Source: Scytonema sp. UIC 10036 (GTDB taxonomy: Bacteria; Cyanobacteriota; Cyanobacteriia; Cyanobacteriales; Nostocaceae). From it: 47,663 bases of DNA. The position numbers and the translations under genes were made by a program. The first letter of the stretch is position 1. Each line of letters opens with the position of its first letter. Below, piece after piece: positions 28,105 through 38,469 of the stretch. Below the pieces are notes generated by a model. The model did not search any database, was not told the origin of the DNA, and saw only the letters and a program-made list of their open reading frames with translations. Location of the stretch: assembly GCF_009725235.1 (NCBI RefSeq), contig NZ_WJFC01000092.1, positions 1 through 47,663 of the forward strand. Reading direction: 5' to 3'.

Positions 28105-29220
28105 TTAGGAGGTCAATGGAGATTCCATAAGCGCCGTAATAATGGGGTGTTCGGATTCAAGAAGCAAAGAGCTATTCATGAATTCTTTATTTAAAAGAGC
28201 CATTTTGCGAAGAAGATCGGGATTTTCAATTAATCTTTTGATTTCATCACATAAATCTCTAACATTAATATTTTTGCACCAACCTAAATTTCTGATGACA
28301 CCTTTTGTAGCAATAGCAGTGAGAGGCTCTAGTTGATTGGTTGCGATCGCTAAAGTTATTGTTGGCAACTCCAGGAAACAGCGTTCCCATGTGTTAGTAC
28401 CACCGGCTGCTAACGCCAAATCAGCCTTTGCCATTAAATCCGCCATTTGATTCACCTGGCAGTAAAAAGTTGTATTAGGTATGGCATTACACAACTGTCT
28501 AATCTCTTCCTGTTGCTGATGTGATGCTCCAACTACGACATCAACGGCAATATCAGGTCGGTTTAACAATTGAATGGCTTTCAGCGCTTTTGCTGTTTCA
28601 TTCATCGGATCGCTACCACCAAAGAAAACTAGAATTCTCTTAACGTTTCCATCTCGCTGGCGTAGCGTCCGCCGTGCTTCTATAAACTCCTGACGCAGTA
28701 ACAAGTATTGCAGTCCCAGAAACTTCTGACAGTAAGAGGGTACAAGATCGTTGTAACGAATCTCGAAATTCTCATACAGATTTTGATCTAAAAGCAAATC
28801 ACAATCATGATGACGATCTGCCAAATCATCTATAACCATCAGCTTCTGAACATAAGGTCTTAGTTGCGACTCCCAGCGATAATCTAGGGAGTAATGGTCA
28901 ACAATCAGCCAATTAATGTCCTGTTGCTTTTTATCCAAAATCGCTTTAGTTTGCTCCACATCAGTCTCCCAACTCCCTCCTAGCCATTGCTCATATGTTC
29001 TCCTCTGTTGATGCTCGTTAAGCAGGGCAGTTGTTGTTGGCAATAGGTGAACCTCAAAACCTTTTTTCTCAAGTAAATTACTTAAGTTTCCTGAAAAATT
29101 GCGGCATATAAAAGTAACATTGTTACCCCTTTGACATAAAGCATCTGCTAGAGTCAAACAACGCATCAGATGACCTGTACCAATCTCGATGGATGAGTCA
29201 ACCCGGAAAACGAAATACAT
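28105..29220 (-). CDS. pseG: UDP-2,4-diacetamido-2,4,6-trideoxy-beta-L-altropyranose hydrolase
   Basis: A 371-residue PseG, a GT-B-fold hydrolase that releases UDP from the diacetamido sugar. From the ATG at 29220 the protein reads MYFVFRVDSSIEIGTGHLMRC. This puts the expected catalytic histidine at position 17, as in characterised PseG, so this start is preferred to an open-frame start 60 bp earlier inside the preceding gene. FFGGSDPMN and AAGGTNTWERCFLELPTI form the nucleotide-binding half. It starts 7 bp after the aminotransferase stop. Confidence 0.94.
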   Translation of the reverse strand: MYFVFRVDSSIEIGTGHLMRCLTLADALCQRGNNVTFICRNFSGNLSNLLEKKGFEVHLLPTTTALLNEHQQRRTYEQWLGGSWETDVEQTKAILDKKQQDINWLIVDHYSLDYRWESQLRPYVQKLMVIDDLADRHHDCDLLLDQNLYENFEIRYNDLVPSYCQKFLGLQYLLLRQEFIEARRTLRQRDGNVKRILVFFGGSDPMNETAKALKAIQLLNRPDIAVDVVVGASHQQQEEIRQLCNAIPNTTFYCQVNQMADLMAKADLALAAGGTNTWERCFLELPTITLAIATNQLEPLTAIATKGVIRNLGWCKNINVRDLCDEIKRLIENPDLLRKMALLNKEFMNSSLLLESEHPIITALMESPLTS

Positions 29221-29227
29221 GATCCTA

Positions 29228-30517
29228 TCACCGAACTTTAAATAAAGGTTCCAAAGGTTGGCATCGAAGATACTTCTCAAGCGTACAATTATCTATAGCA
29301 TCCTGTAAAAGCGGAAATACTTTTTCATAGATAGCTAGCAAGTTGGTCACATCAGCATCGCTGTGAGCATAACTCATATTGTGGCTGCCAAGCGTCAAGA
29401 TACCTTGTGCAAATACCTCTTGTAGAAAGAGTGTTTTAATCTGCCAACTGCTGTAAGGGGGGACATCCTTGATTAATAAAAATGACCATGTTGGATTCCC
29501 AGATACAGACAGAATGTGGCTGACTTTATGATAATCAATCAGCTTTTCCACTCCAGTCAGAACTTTCTGACCCTGGTTTTTTAATGTTGCAATGACTGGC
29601 TGTTGCTGTAACTTAGACAAGGTTGCTAGTGCTGCAGCCAGTGACAACGCTTCACCACCAAAAGTGAATGAAAAAAAGATTTCTTCCATCAAATGCATAA
29701 TTTCTGCCCGACCAGTCACAGCAGAAATTGGATAACCATTTGCCAGCCCTTTGCCAAACGTGGCTAAATCTGGCACGACTCCAAAGTATTCCTGTGCTCC
29801 CCCGTTAGCGTAGCGAAATCCTGTTACCGTCTCATCAAAAATCAAGACTGCGTTGTTTTCATGAGCGAGATCCTTAACCTTTTGTAAAAAGTTGTTAGTG
29901 GGTTCAAAGACATTCATTGGTTCTAAAATAACGGTAGCTACCTGGTCAGGGTATTTCTGAAATATTTTGTGTAATGAGTCTATATCGTTGTAGAAAAACG
30001 TGTGAGTTAATTTCTGTACTGCTTGAGGTACGCCTAAATTTCGAGCTGTTGAACCAATGTACCAATCATGCCAACCATGATATCCACAGACAGCCACGCG
30101 ATCGCGTCTTGTGTAAGCCCTTGCTAGACGAATTGCCCCAGATGTCGCATCTGAACCGTTTTTCCCAAAACGCACCATTTCGGCACATGGTACCATCTCA
30201 ACAATTTTTTCTGCCACTTGAATTTCAATTGTATGGGGTAAGGAAAAAATGACTCCTTCTTGCAACTGGTCTCGAACAGCTGCTGTCACGTCTGGATCGT
30301 TATAGCCCAGCGTCACTGCTGCTAACGCGTTAATATAATCTATGTATTCGTTCCCATCCACGTCCCAAACATGGCTACCTTTTCCCCAAGCTATAAAGTA
30401 GGGGGAAACGCCAAAGGGGTACTGAGTTTTACTCTTACTAAACGTTTGAGTTCCTAGAGGAATGATGTTAAGGGCTTTTGCCAAGAATGCTTCCGAATTT
30501 TGATATCTTTCTGACAC
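29228..30517 (-). CDS. Class III (glutamate-1-semialdehyde type) PLP aminotransferase
   Basis: A 429-residue PLP enzyme of fold type I, class III. It has GSDATSGAIRLARAYT (121-136), GYHGWHDWY, the PLP aspartate in IFDETVTGFR (D228) and the Schiff-base lysine K256 in ATFGKGLANGYP. Such homologues are frequent in nonulosonic acid clusters and differ from the heme enzyme HemL. Here it lies 2 bp after the cytidylyltransferase and 7 bp before pseG. It may install a second amino group on the sugar or isomerise an amino group. It is not part of the minimal pseudaminic acid route. Confidence 0.88.
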   Translation of the reverse strand: MSERYQNSEAFLAKALNIIPLGTQTFSKSKTQYPFGVSPYFIAWGKGSHVWDVDGNEYIDYINALAAVTLGYNDPDVTAAVRDQLQEGVIFSLPHTIEIQVAEKIVEMVPCAEMVRFGKNGSDATSGAIRLARAYTRRDRVAVCGYHGWHDWYIGSTARNLGVPQAVQKLTHTFFYNDIDSLHKIFQKYPDQVATVILEPMNVFEPTNNFLQKVKDLAHENNAVLIFDETVTGFRYANGGAQEYFGVVPDLATFGKGLANGYPISAVTGRAEIMHLMEEIFFSFTFGGEALSLAAALATLSKLQQQPVIATLKNQGQKVLTGVEKLIDYHKVSHILSVSGNPTWSFLLIKDVPPYSSWQIKTLFLQEVFAQGILTLGSHNMSYAHSDADVTNLLAIYEKVFPLLQDAIDNCTLEKYLRCQPLEPLFKVR

Positions 30518-30519
30518 AA

Positions 30520-31296
30520 TTAAACCTCATTAGCATTTTTAATAAACACTTCGTCTTTAAGTAATGATTGTTGGAACCCTTCATTGCGTTGATAGCACGT
30601 GTTCCAAGTCTGCAACTCAGCATTTACACGCAGAAAATCTAAAATATCTTTAGTTGTAAATTTTGGCTTTTTAGTGTATAGAGACTCATAGATTTTTGAT
30701 ACTAGCTGAAAATCGACCAGTTCATCAACTGTCCAGCGTAAATGTGATAGGTCAATATTATTCTGGTAGCTGCCAATTTTGAAACGTTTAGGCTGCTGAT
30801 AAATAAATGGAGTAACATGTTCCCTTTGTGAAGGTAATTGTGCTTCTTCCCAGGCTTGTTCTAGGCAACTAAAACGAAAGATTTCTACATCTAACCCATC
30901 TGGGTAAGTAGGGGTCAGTGCATTACTTGCATAGTCAAAATTCCCAGTTAAATAAAAATTGATAACTTCATCAATTAAACTTGGATCGGTTAGTGGACAA
31001 TCGCCCGTCAGTCTAACAATATGTTCTGGAGAGTATAATTTAGCTGCTTGATAAAAGCGATCGAGCACATCATGCAACTGACCTCGAAAGCACTCTACTC
31101 GTTGATTGTTGCATAGTTCCTCTATGGGATTATCTGTAGTCTCTTGGCTGGTTGCAACCAGTATCAAGCTAAGCAGTTTTGTATCTCTAATTCTTTCAAT
31201 TTGAAGTGCCAACATTGGTATACCTAGAATAGGTTTGAGCACTTTTCCTGGTAGACGTGAGGACGATAAACGAGCTTGAAGAATTGCTAGAATCAT
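30520..31296 (-). CDS. SpsF-like cytidylyltransferase (probable CMP-pseudaminic acid step)
   Basis: A 258-residue protein from the ATG at 31296, which overlaps the upstream stop as ATGA. A longer open frame exists but runs inside the previous gene. It has the NTP-sugar transferase signature LQARLSSSRLPGKVL and RLTGDCPLTDPSLIDEVI. This is the SpsF subgroup of the CMP-KDO/NeuA superfamily, used in the Bacillus sps operon and many Pse-like clusters. It most likely makes the CMP-activated sugar in place of canonical PseF, which is not present in the window. Confidence 0.88.
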   Translation of the reverse strand: MILAILQARLSSSRLPGKVLKPILGIPMLALQIERIRDTKLLSLILVATSQETTDNPIEELCNNQRVECFRGQLHDVLDRFYQAAKLYSPEHIVRLTGDCPLTDPSLIDEVINFYLTGNFDYASNALTPTYPDGLDVEIFRFSCLEQAWEEAQLPSQREHVTPFIYQQPKRFKIGSYQNNIDLSHLRWTVDELVDFQLVSKIYESLYTKKPKFTTKDILDFLRVNAELQTWNTCYQRNEGFQQSLLKDEVFIKNANEV

Positions 31297-31979
31297 GAAA
31301 TTTCTGGATAAAAACTGTGTAAGGATTTTTGTAGACAAGTCCATCCAAATCTGGAAGAGTTCTCACCAGAATTTGTAGGAACTCCTGGTTCATCATAATG
31401 TGAAGTTACTTTTATTAGCTCTCGATACATTCCAAATGATTCAAATATTTTGGCGTAATCTTGCTTGTATGTATAAATAGGTTCTTCTGGATAGTGGTGG
31501 TTGTGACGACGTTGCTGAAAATCTGGTAAAAAATCTCCGATGATTAAAACTCCTTCATCTTTAGTGACTCTATCAATTTCAGCAATTGACCTAACAAGAG
31601 TATGGCGATCGACACAGTGCAATACACCAGCAACAATAACTAAATCGAATTCTGTTTTCAATGGTAGTTGAGATAACATACCCTGGTACAGGTTTAAATG
31701 TGGGTAATGCACTTTACCTGATTGAATAGCTTCTAAACTAGCATCAACACCAAAAAAGTATTTTCCAAAACCTTGTTGACTTAATTTATTAAGTCGCCAG
31801 CCATTAGAGCAGCCAATGTCAACAATATTATTAAGTTTATCTTTCTCATTTAATAACTTTAGTAAGTAGCAAACCCAGTCAAACTTATCATCACGATCAA
31901 AAGTCTCTAAAACTGCTTGATTTCTTTGAAACCAGTTGTTAGCTTCTTGCTGTAGAAAAAAAGTTTCTTGAAAAATCAC
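31293..31979 (-). CDS. SAM-dependent methyltransferase, small
   Basis: A 228-residue methyltransferase with IVDIGCSNGWRLNKL (52-66), FFGVDASLEAI, and VAGVLHCVDRHTLVRSIAEIDRVTKDEGVLIIGDF. It starts 1 bp after the aldo/keto reductase stop and overlaps the SpsF-like gene by the 4-bp ATGA, so translation is coupled. The substrate is presumably a sugar intermediate of this operon. Codon use here is visibly A/T-rich. Confidence 0.85.
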   Translation of the reverse strand: MIFQETFFLQQEANNWFQRNQAVLETFDRDDKFDWVCYLLKLLNEKDKLNNIVDIGCSNGWRLNKLSQQGFGKYFFGVDASLEAIQSGKVHYPHLNLYQGMLSQLPLKTEFDLVIVAGVLHCVDRHTLVRSIAEIDRVTKDEGVLIIGDFLPDFQQRRHNHHYPEEPIYTYKQDYAKIFESFGMYRELIKVTSHYDEPGVPTNSGENSSRFGWTCLQKSLHSFYPEIS

Positions 31980-31980
31980 T

Positions 31981-32865
31981 TTAAAGCCTCCAATATCCAG
32001 GGTTTAATATAAATTTATCTGTTAATGCGAATTGAGCAAATTCTTGGCTACTTATTGGACATGAATCTGTTGATGCTAAAAAAATTTCCTTTAATTGTTG
32101 ATGATTGTTAATACCAACTAGGACAACATCTATATCAGTCAATTGTGTGACGAAATTAAGAGCTGCTTGAATTGGTGTTATCCCCTTGCTCAATATAAAT
32201 TCATGGTAGATTTTTAGGTGTTCTCTAATGGAATTGAAAAAAGACGACACGTGTTCTGGATTCATTAACAGTAAGCCTTGAAGAAATATAGAACGAGCAT
32301 GAATTTCAATGTTAAATTTCTTCAATTTATGTAAATAACCACTGAAGAGCAATCTCTGATCTAGTACATTAATAGGAACTTGAATTAAATCAATAGGGTA
32401 ACTATCTAAAATTTTCTCAATTTGTTCTCCATTATATATAGAAACACCTATTTTTTTTACTAAATTTTGAGATTTTAATTCTTGCATCTTTTTTATTAAT
32501 AAATCTCCATTTTCTGATAGTAAATCATCGGCATTATGTACTAACAATCCATATACAGATGCTTTATTTAGCTTTGAGATTGATTGTAAAAAAGTCTTTT
32601 CTAACATTTCTACATCATCTTTAGTAATAGAATTATCTGAGAATTTTGGTGTTTTTGTAATAATCTGAAAGATAGAATCATGTAGAATCTTCTTGCCCAG
32701 TATTTCTTCACTAGTTCCATAACCTGGTGCTGTATCTATAAAACTGACTCCATTGCGAATTGCTACTTCCAAGATTTTTTCTACTTCCTCAGCCGAAGTT
32801 TTACCTAGTAGATTGGATATACCATAGTTTAAACCGAATTGTGCAGTACCTAGACCAATTTTCAT
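31981..32865 (-). CDS. Aldo/keto reductase
   Basis: A 294-residue NADPH-type aldo/keto reductase beginning MKIGLGTAQFGLNYGI. The catalytic tetrad is visible: D44 and Y49 in FIDTAPGYGTSEE, K71 in TKTPK, and H110 in LLVHNADDL. Reductases of this kind occur beside pse or leg genes in several surface-sugar clusters. Here it would reduce a keto-sugar or act on a side branch. It is not required for pseudaminic acid itself. It lies 43 bp after pseC. Confidence 0.88.
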   Translation of the reverse strand: MKIGLGTAQFGLNYGISNLLGKTSAEEVEKILEVAIRNGVSFIDTAPGYGTSEEILGKKILHDSIFQIITKTPKFSDNSITKDDVEMLEKTFLQSISKLNKASVYGLLVHNADDLLSENGDLLIKKMQELKSQNLVKKIGVSIYNGEQIEKILDSYPIDLIQVPINVLDQRLLFSGYLHKLKKFNIEIHARSIFLQGLLLMNPEHVSSFFNSIREHLKIYHEFILSKGITPIQAALNFVTQLTDIDVVLVGINNHQQLKEIFLASTDSCPISSQEFAQFALTDKFILNPGYWRL

Positions 32866-32908
32866 ATCAATTATCTATAGAGAATTTCAGAATTTATCCA
32901 GTATAGAA

Positions 32909-35112
<2,204 letters not shown>

Positions 35113-35150
35113 TTAGAGACGTTTCTATCAAATTACCTAATGAATGAGTA

Positions 35151-35576
35151 TCAATTAGGCTTAGTCTGCTTACTACTTGGCTGCTTTTTCTGACCTACAT
35201 TCGTCTTTAGCTGCTCTAGTAGAGCTTTATACTCTTGTCGTTCGGGTTGCAACTTCACCAGTTTTTCCAATGATGGAGTAGCACCTTGAAAATCCTTAAG
35301 CTGAAGGCGTATCCTAACCAAACCCTCTAATGCCACTACATTTTCAGGTTCCCGTTGTAAAACTAGCTCAAATCCCCGCGCCTGTTGTTTCAATGAAGCC
35401 TCCGGTGATTCTGCTTGCTGCTGTGTTTCATTGTGAGTCATCTTTTGTAGTGCAGGAACAACTGCTGCCATTCCAGACCCAGCGAAAGATATAATGGATA
35501 TCCAAGTTACAATTCTTTTTCTTCGGTCAATCTGCTTTTGGCGGGCAATTAGGTATTCTTCCCCCGAACTAGCCAT
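35151..35576 (-). CDS. Membrane-anchored TPR-like protein
   Basis: A 141-residue protein with a charged start, one membrane segment (about 24-45, IVTWISIISFAGSGMAAVVPAL) and one or two tetratricopeptide units (ARGFELVLQREPENVVALEGLVRIRLQLKDFQGATPSLEKLVKLQPE). The tail is Lys/Gln/Ser-rich. It is probably a scaffold exposed on one face of the cytoplasmic membrane. It may be co-transcribed with the pse operon (86-bp gap), but a functional link is not shown. Confidence 0.82.
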   Translation of the reverse strand: MASSGEEYLIARQKQIDRRKRIVTWISIISFAGSGMAAVVPALQKMTHNETQQQAESPEASLKQQARGFELVLQREPENVVALEGLVRIRLQLKDFQGATPSLEKLVKLQPERQEYKALLEQLKTNVGQKKQPSSKQTKPN

Positions 35577-35868
35577 GCTTTGCGTATTTGCTGCGGTGGT
35601 TAATACTTAAGTACCGCAACCCTCCCGTTATGAGAGTACCCACTACCTCAGGCAAACTAACATCCAGTCAGAATTTTTCACGAAAAATGTGAAAGCTGTG
35701 TTTTTCTGTTAGGCATTGCCCACCACATGAAGCTTCCGGTGTGGAAGTTGTTCTGTACTATAACTATTGATAGACACAAGTGATACTGTTAATACTCAAT
35801 TTCTTGAGTTCAGTTCTTGTTTTATAGGAATCCTATTTGATTTTTGAACAAGACTACGAGACAATACG

Positions 35869-36063
35869 GTGGGGTGTACAAGTGTAACAGAAGTTGAGCT
35901 AAGAAATTATGTTAAACAACATCCTGAAGATGAAGACGCTTTCCAGTACTACCTTAGTATTGTAAGAGTAAAACCGGGTTGGGTTAAGGTTTCCACACCA
36001 GAACAATCGCTAGCAGAATTTCAAAAGAGAATACAAGCTAATGAGCATAAAAATCAAGCGTGA
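35869..36063 (+). CDS. DUF6887-like small protein, N terminus uncertain
   Basis: A 64-codon frame whose body, VTEVELRNYVKQHPEDEDAFQYYLSIVRVKPGW, matches the pattern of the small cyanobacterial DUF6887 proteins (ELRxYVxxHxxDxEAF). Only a GTG start without a ribosome-binding site is available, and the first residues (MGCTSV) look unlike the family. The start may be lost or the gene decayed. The usual DUF6888 partner is not seen intact. It is flanked by diverged direct repeats. Confidence 0.55.
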   Translation: MGCTSVTEVELRNYVKQHPEDEDAFQYYLSIVRVKPGWVKVSTPEQSLAEFQKRIQANEHKNQA

Positions 36064-36110
36064 TGAACGTCAAGTGTTCTCTGTTAAAATCAATGATACA
36101 AATCGATAAT

Positions 36111-36138
36111 GTAGAGACGCGCCATGGCTAGTCTCTAC
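36111..36138. repeat. Palindrome GTAGAGAC...GTCTCTAC
   Basis: An 8-bp perfect stem separated by twelve bases (GCGCCATGGCTA), a dispersed intergenic repeat. A half copy occurs near 3120-3135. Confidence 0.65.
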
Positions 36139-36287
36139 AGAATTTAAATGTAGCGCGATTAAAGTGAAACGGTATAACATCCTGTCGTAATTTTTCGCTA
36201 AAGATGTGGAAGTTTTTGTCTTCTATCTATTGATAGATGCAAATGATGCTATGGCAACTCAATTTTTTGAGTACAAATACCATACTA

Positions 36288-36309
36288 GGGGCGCAAGGCA
36301 TTGCGCCCC
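36288..36309. repeat. Palindrome GGGGCGCAA-GGCA-TTGCGCCCC
   Basis: A perfect 9-bp stem and four-base loop, a common dispersed cyanobacterial palindrome. It abuts and seems to truncate the decayed minus-strand reading frame at 36307-36681. Confidence 0.75.
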
Positions 36310-36681
36310 CATAATCAATGCGTATGTACCATGCATTTTGTAAATTGGTGTTCCTCGTACATCAAAGATTAAATTTTTATAAAGTTTCGTTTTAGTCCTA
36401 TCCAAGGTCAGATGTTTGCGATATCCTTCTAGATAATGTTTGATAAATGGGTATCACCCCACAGCTGAGTAGCAAAATTTCCAACTCCCTGCCAAAAGTC
36501 ACAAAACAGTTCCTTAATGTATAGGTTTAAAAAAACTGCATAAATTATGGTGAAACAAGCAAATACTGTTTTGCAACCCGTAACACAGCCAATCATCTGT
36601 GCAAGTAGAGGAAAGCTGATTTCTTTATCTTGGTATCTTCTATGATGGAGTAGAGTTAAATTTAACCAAGTTTGTGGTAAT
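36307..36681 (-). pseudogene. Decayed protein-coding frame, family not recognised
   Basis: On the minus strand, 36681-36429 is open for over 80 codons and reads like protein: WLNLTLLHHRRYQDKEISF, AQMIGCVTGCKTVFACF, then LYIKELFCDFWQGVGNFATQL. After one frameshift near 36453, a second frame continues to 36307: YPFIKHYLEGYRKHLTL, then NLIFDVRGTPIYKMHGTYAL. No start codon is found, and the end runs into the palindrome at 36288-36309. It includes a hydrophobic, possibly membrane, segment. The frameshift and truncation mark it as a remnant. Confidence 0.5.
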
Positions 36682-36852
36682 TACCGTACAAAACCGAATT
36701 GAACTGCACTCGAGTAGAGTAAGCTATGATATAGTAAAAAGGTTAAGACTTGCTTTGCCAAAGTACAAAACTCTACGAGATGGAACAATTCCAAAGAGGA
36801 AAGCAGTTTTGATTAAGCATTTACCAAACCAAATCTGAAACTAATCGAGGTT

Positions 36853-37077
36853 ATGAGTAGTAAGCAACAAGTTATTCACCCAATGGTGAAGTTGCAACGT
36901 AATGTGCATTCACTTGTGGAATCTAAAATTATTAAGCCCACAGACAGCATTTGGAAAATCGCTTTGCTCTTCGGCAACGACTGGCAGCATTGGAAACAAG
37001 AACTGCTGGACTATGGCTTTACCATGCAAGATCCAGTGAGCGAATTGCTGTCTGTAGAAGCTTGGGATGAAGAGTAG
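36853..37077 (+). CDS. DUF4327 family protein
   Basis: This 74-residue cyanobacterium-specific small soluble protein has the family core HPMVKLQRNVHSLVESKII and DSIWKIALLFGNDWQHWKQELLDYGFTMQDPVSELL. Length is normal. The function is unknown. A GAGG lies just before the ATG at close spacing. It is convergent with the kinase gene, the two being separated by an inverted heptamer array. Confidence 0.9.
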   Translation: MSSKQQVIHPMVKLQRNVHSLVESKIIKPTDSIWKIALLFGNDWQHWKQELLDYGFTMQDPVSELLSVEAWDEE

Positions 37078-37083
37078 GAATGG

Positions 37084-37206
37084 ATAGTTGTTAGTTGTTA
37101 GTAGATAGTGGTTAGTAGATAGTGGTTATTGGTTAGGATTGCACAACCAACAACCAACAACCAACAACTATCCACTAACAACTATCCACTAACCACTAAC
37201 AACTAA
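37084..37206. repeat. Inverted heptamer arrays between convergent genes
   Basis: The left arm (37084-37133) is TTAGTTG/ATAGTGG units. The right arm (37146-37206) is the complementary CCAACAA/CCACTAA units. The arms can form a large hairpin in transcripts from either side, so it may end both the DUF4327 and the kinase mRNAs. Confidence 0.8.
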
Positions 37207-37209
37207 CCC

Positions 37210-38436
37210 TTATTGACACGCATACAACGCTGCAGCTAATTCTTTGGCAGTTTGAAAGCGATCGCGTGGTAAAGGTTCGGTAACGCGGTCAATAAATTCC
37301 CTTAATTTGGGAGTAATCGTGGGAATACTTGCCACATCAAACCGAAAAGTTCTCCCCTTTTGGCGGTAGAATTTAAAAGGGCTTTCACCAGTTAGCAGAA
37401 AAATCAGCGTCGGACCGATGGCGTATAAATCCGATTGAGTTACAGGCTGTCCTCGTTCTTGTTCGGGGGCGCAGTAACCTTCAGCGCCAATACGTGTTCC
37501 AGGTGCCGTGCCAATTTCCTTAACAGCTCCAAAATCCAGAACGACGACACGATTATTAGAATTGCGTACCATCAGGTTCGCAGGTTTAATATCGCGGTGG
37601 ATAAGAGGCGGTTCTTGGCTGTGAATGTAGTCCAAAATATCACAGGTTTGAATCATCCAACCAATCGCTTGACTTGGTGTAACAGGTCCCTTTTTATAGA
37701 TCAGTTTCTCCAAGTCCTGTCCGTGGACTAATTCCATGGCTAAATACTTCTTTCCACCTTCCACAAAAAAATCATAATATTTAGGAATGCCAGGATGGCT
37801 CAGGGATTTGAGAGTGTATGCCTCTCTTTCAAATAATTCTTGAGCTTTAGCAATTTTTGCCATATCCGCATTCATCTGCTTCAATACAAGCAGCTGCGCT
37901 CGCTCGGCAACTTTTCCTGTAGAATCCCAAGCCAAATAAGTCGTCCCCATCCCCCCTTGTCCTAGAATTCGCAATACCTGATATTGGCGAATGCTTTGGA
38001 GTACCTTGAGGGGCTGACCGCAGTGGATGCAAAATAAATTGTTAGGGGAATTGCCTTCATGAGTGCAACTGTGGGTTACAGCTTGAAAATTTTGTTGTAC
38101 ATCCCCACTAAGCTGGAATTTCAAAAGAGGACCCCCCTGTGCCAATTGCAACAAGGAATTATCAGGAACTTTCGCCTGAGTCACCAAAATACCATTCAAA
38201 AAAGTGCCATTTGTGCCTTTACTAGTCACCTGCCAAGAACCATCCCCAGATTTGCTACCAAAGGCAAGACTCATTTGTCTTAGTTCCAGATGGTGTCGTG
38301 AAACCAAGCTATCACTTAAAACAATATCATTTTCAGCCGAACGACCGATCCGGATAACAGTTTCGTCCTGAAAGTGCCACTGTTGTAGGGGTGTTTTTTG
38401 TTGCGGTTCTAATAAGGTCAGTGTGACCATAAGCAA
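37210..38436 (-). CDS. FHA-domain Ser/Thr protein kinase
   Basis: A 408-residue Hanks-type kinase. The N-terminal FHA phosphothreonine-binding domain spans about 5-105 (IGRSAENDIVLSDSLVSRHHLEL, then GTNGTFLNG). A short zinc-binding knuckle follows (C124, H126, C136, C139). The kinase domain spans 150-405, with GQGGMG (159-164), K186, HRDIKPANL (280-288) and DFG (301-303). No transmembrane helix is seen, so it is cytoplasmic. It lies 33 bp after a PP2C phosphatase gene in the same direction, a natural antagonist pair. No target is evident. Confidence 0.94.
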   Translation of the reverse strand: MLMVTLTLLEPQQKTPLQQWHFQDETVIRIGRSAENDIVLSDSLVSRHHLELRQMSLAFGSKSGDGSWQVTSKGTNGTFLNGILVTQAKVPDNSLLQLAQGGPLLKFQLSGDVQQNFQAVTHSCTHEGNSPNNLFCIHCGQPLKVLQSIRQYQVLRILGQGGMGTTYLAWDSTGKVAERAQLLVLKQMNADMAKIAKAQELFEREAYTLKSLSHPGIPKYYDFFVEGGKKYLAMELVHGQDLEKLIYKKGPVTPSQAIGWMIQTCDILDYIHSQEPPLIHRDIKPANLMVRNSNNRVVVLDFGAVKEIGTAPGTRIGAEGYCAPEQERGQPVTQSDLYAIGPTLIFLLTGESPFKFYRQKGRTFRFDVASIPTITPKLREFIDRVTEPLPRDRFQTAKELAAALYACQ

Positions 38437-38469
38437 TATTTCATTCCATAATACCTAATCCGAAATCCA

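Larger units (their letters stand above)
35738..36275. repeat. Diverged direct repeat pair flanking the DUF6887-like gene
   Basis: Segments 35738-35812 and 36205-36275 align over about 70 bp: both contain TGTGGAAGTT, CTATTGATAGA, AA(G/A)TGAT and ACTCAATTT-TTGAGT. They lie in the same orientation on either side of the small open frame at 35869-36063. They could be remains of a duplicated promoter or of an insertion event. Confidence 0.6.

Noticed and set aside
36041..36109. 22-codon frame after the DUF6887-like gene, considered as a DUF6888 remnant
   Set aside because: Only a weak resemblance (IKRDERQVF) and far too short to support the call.
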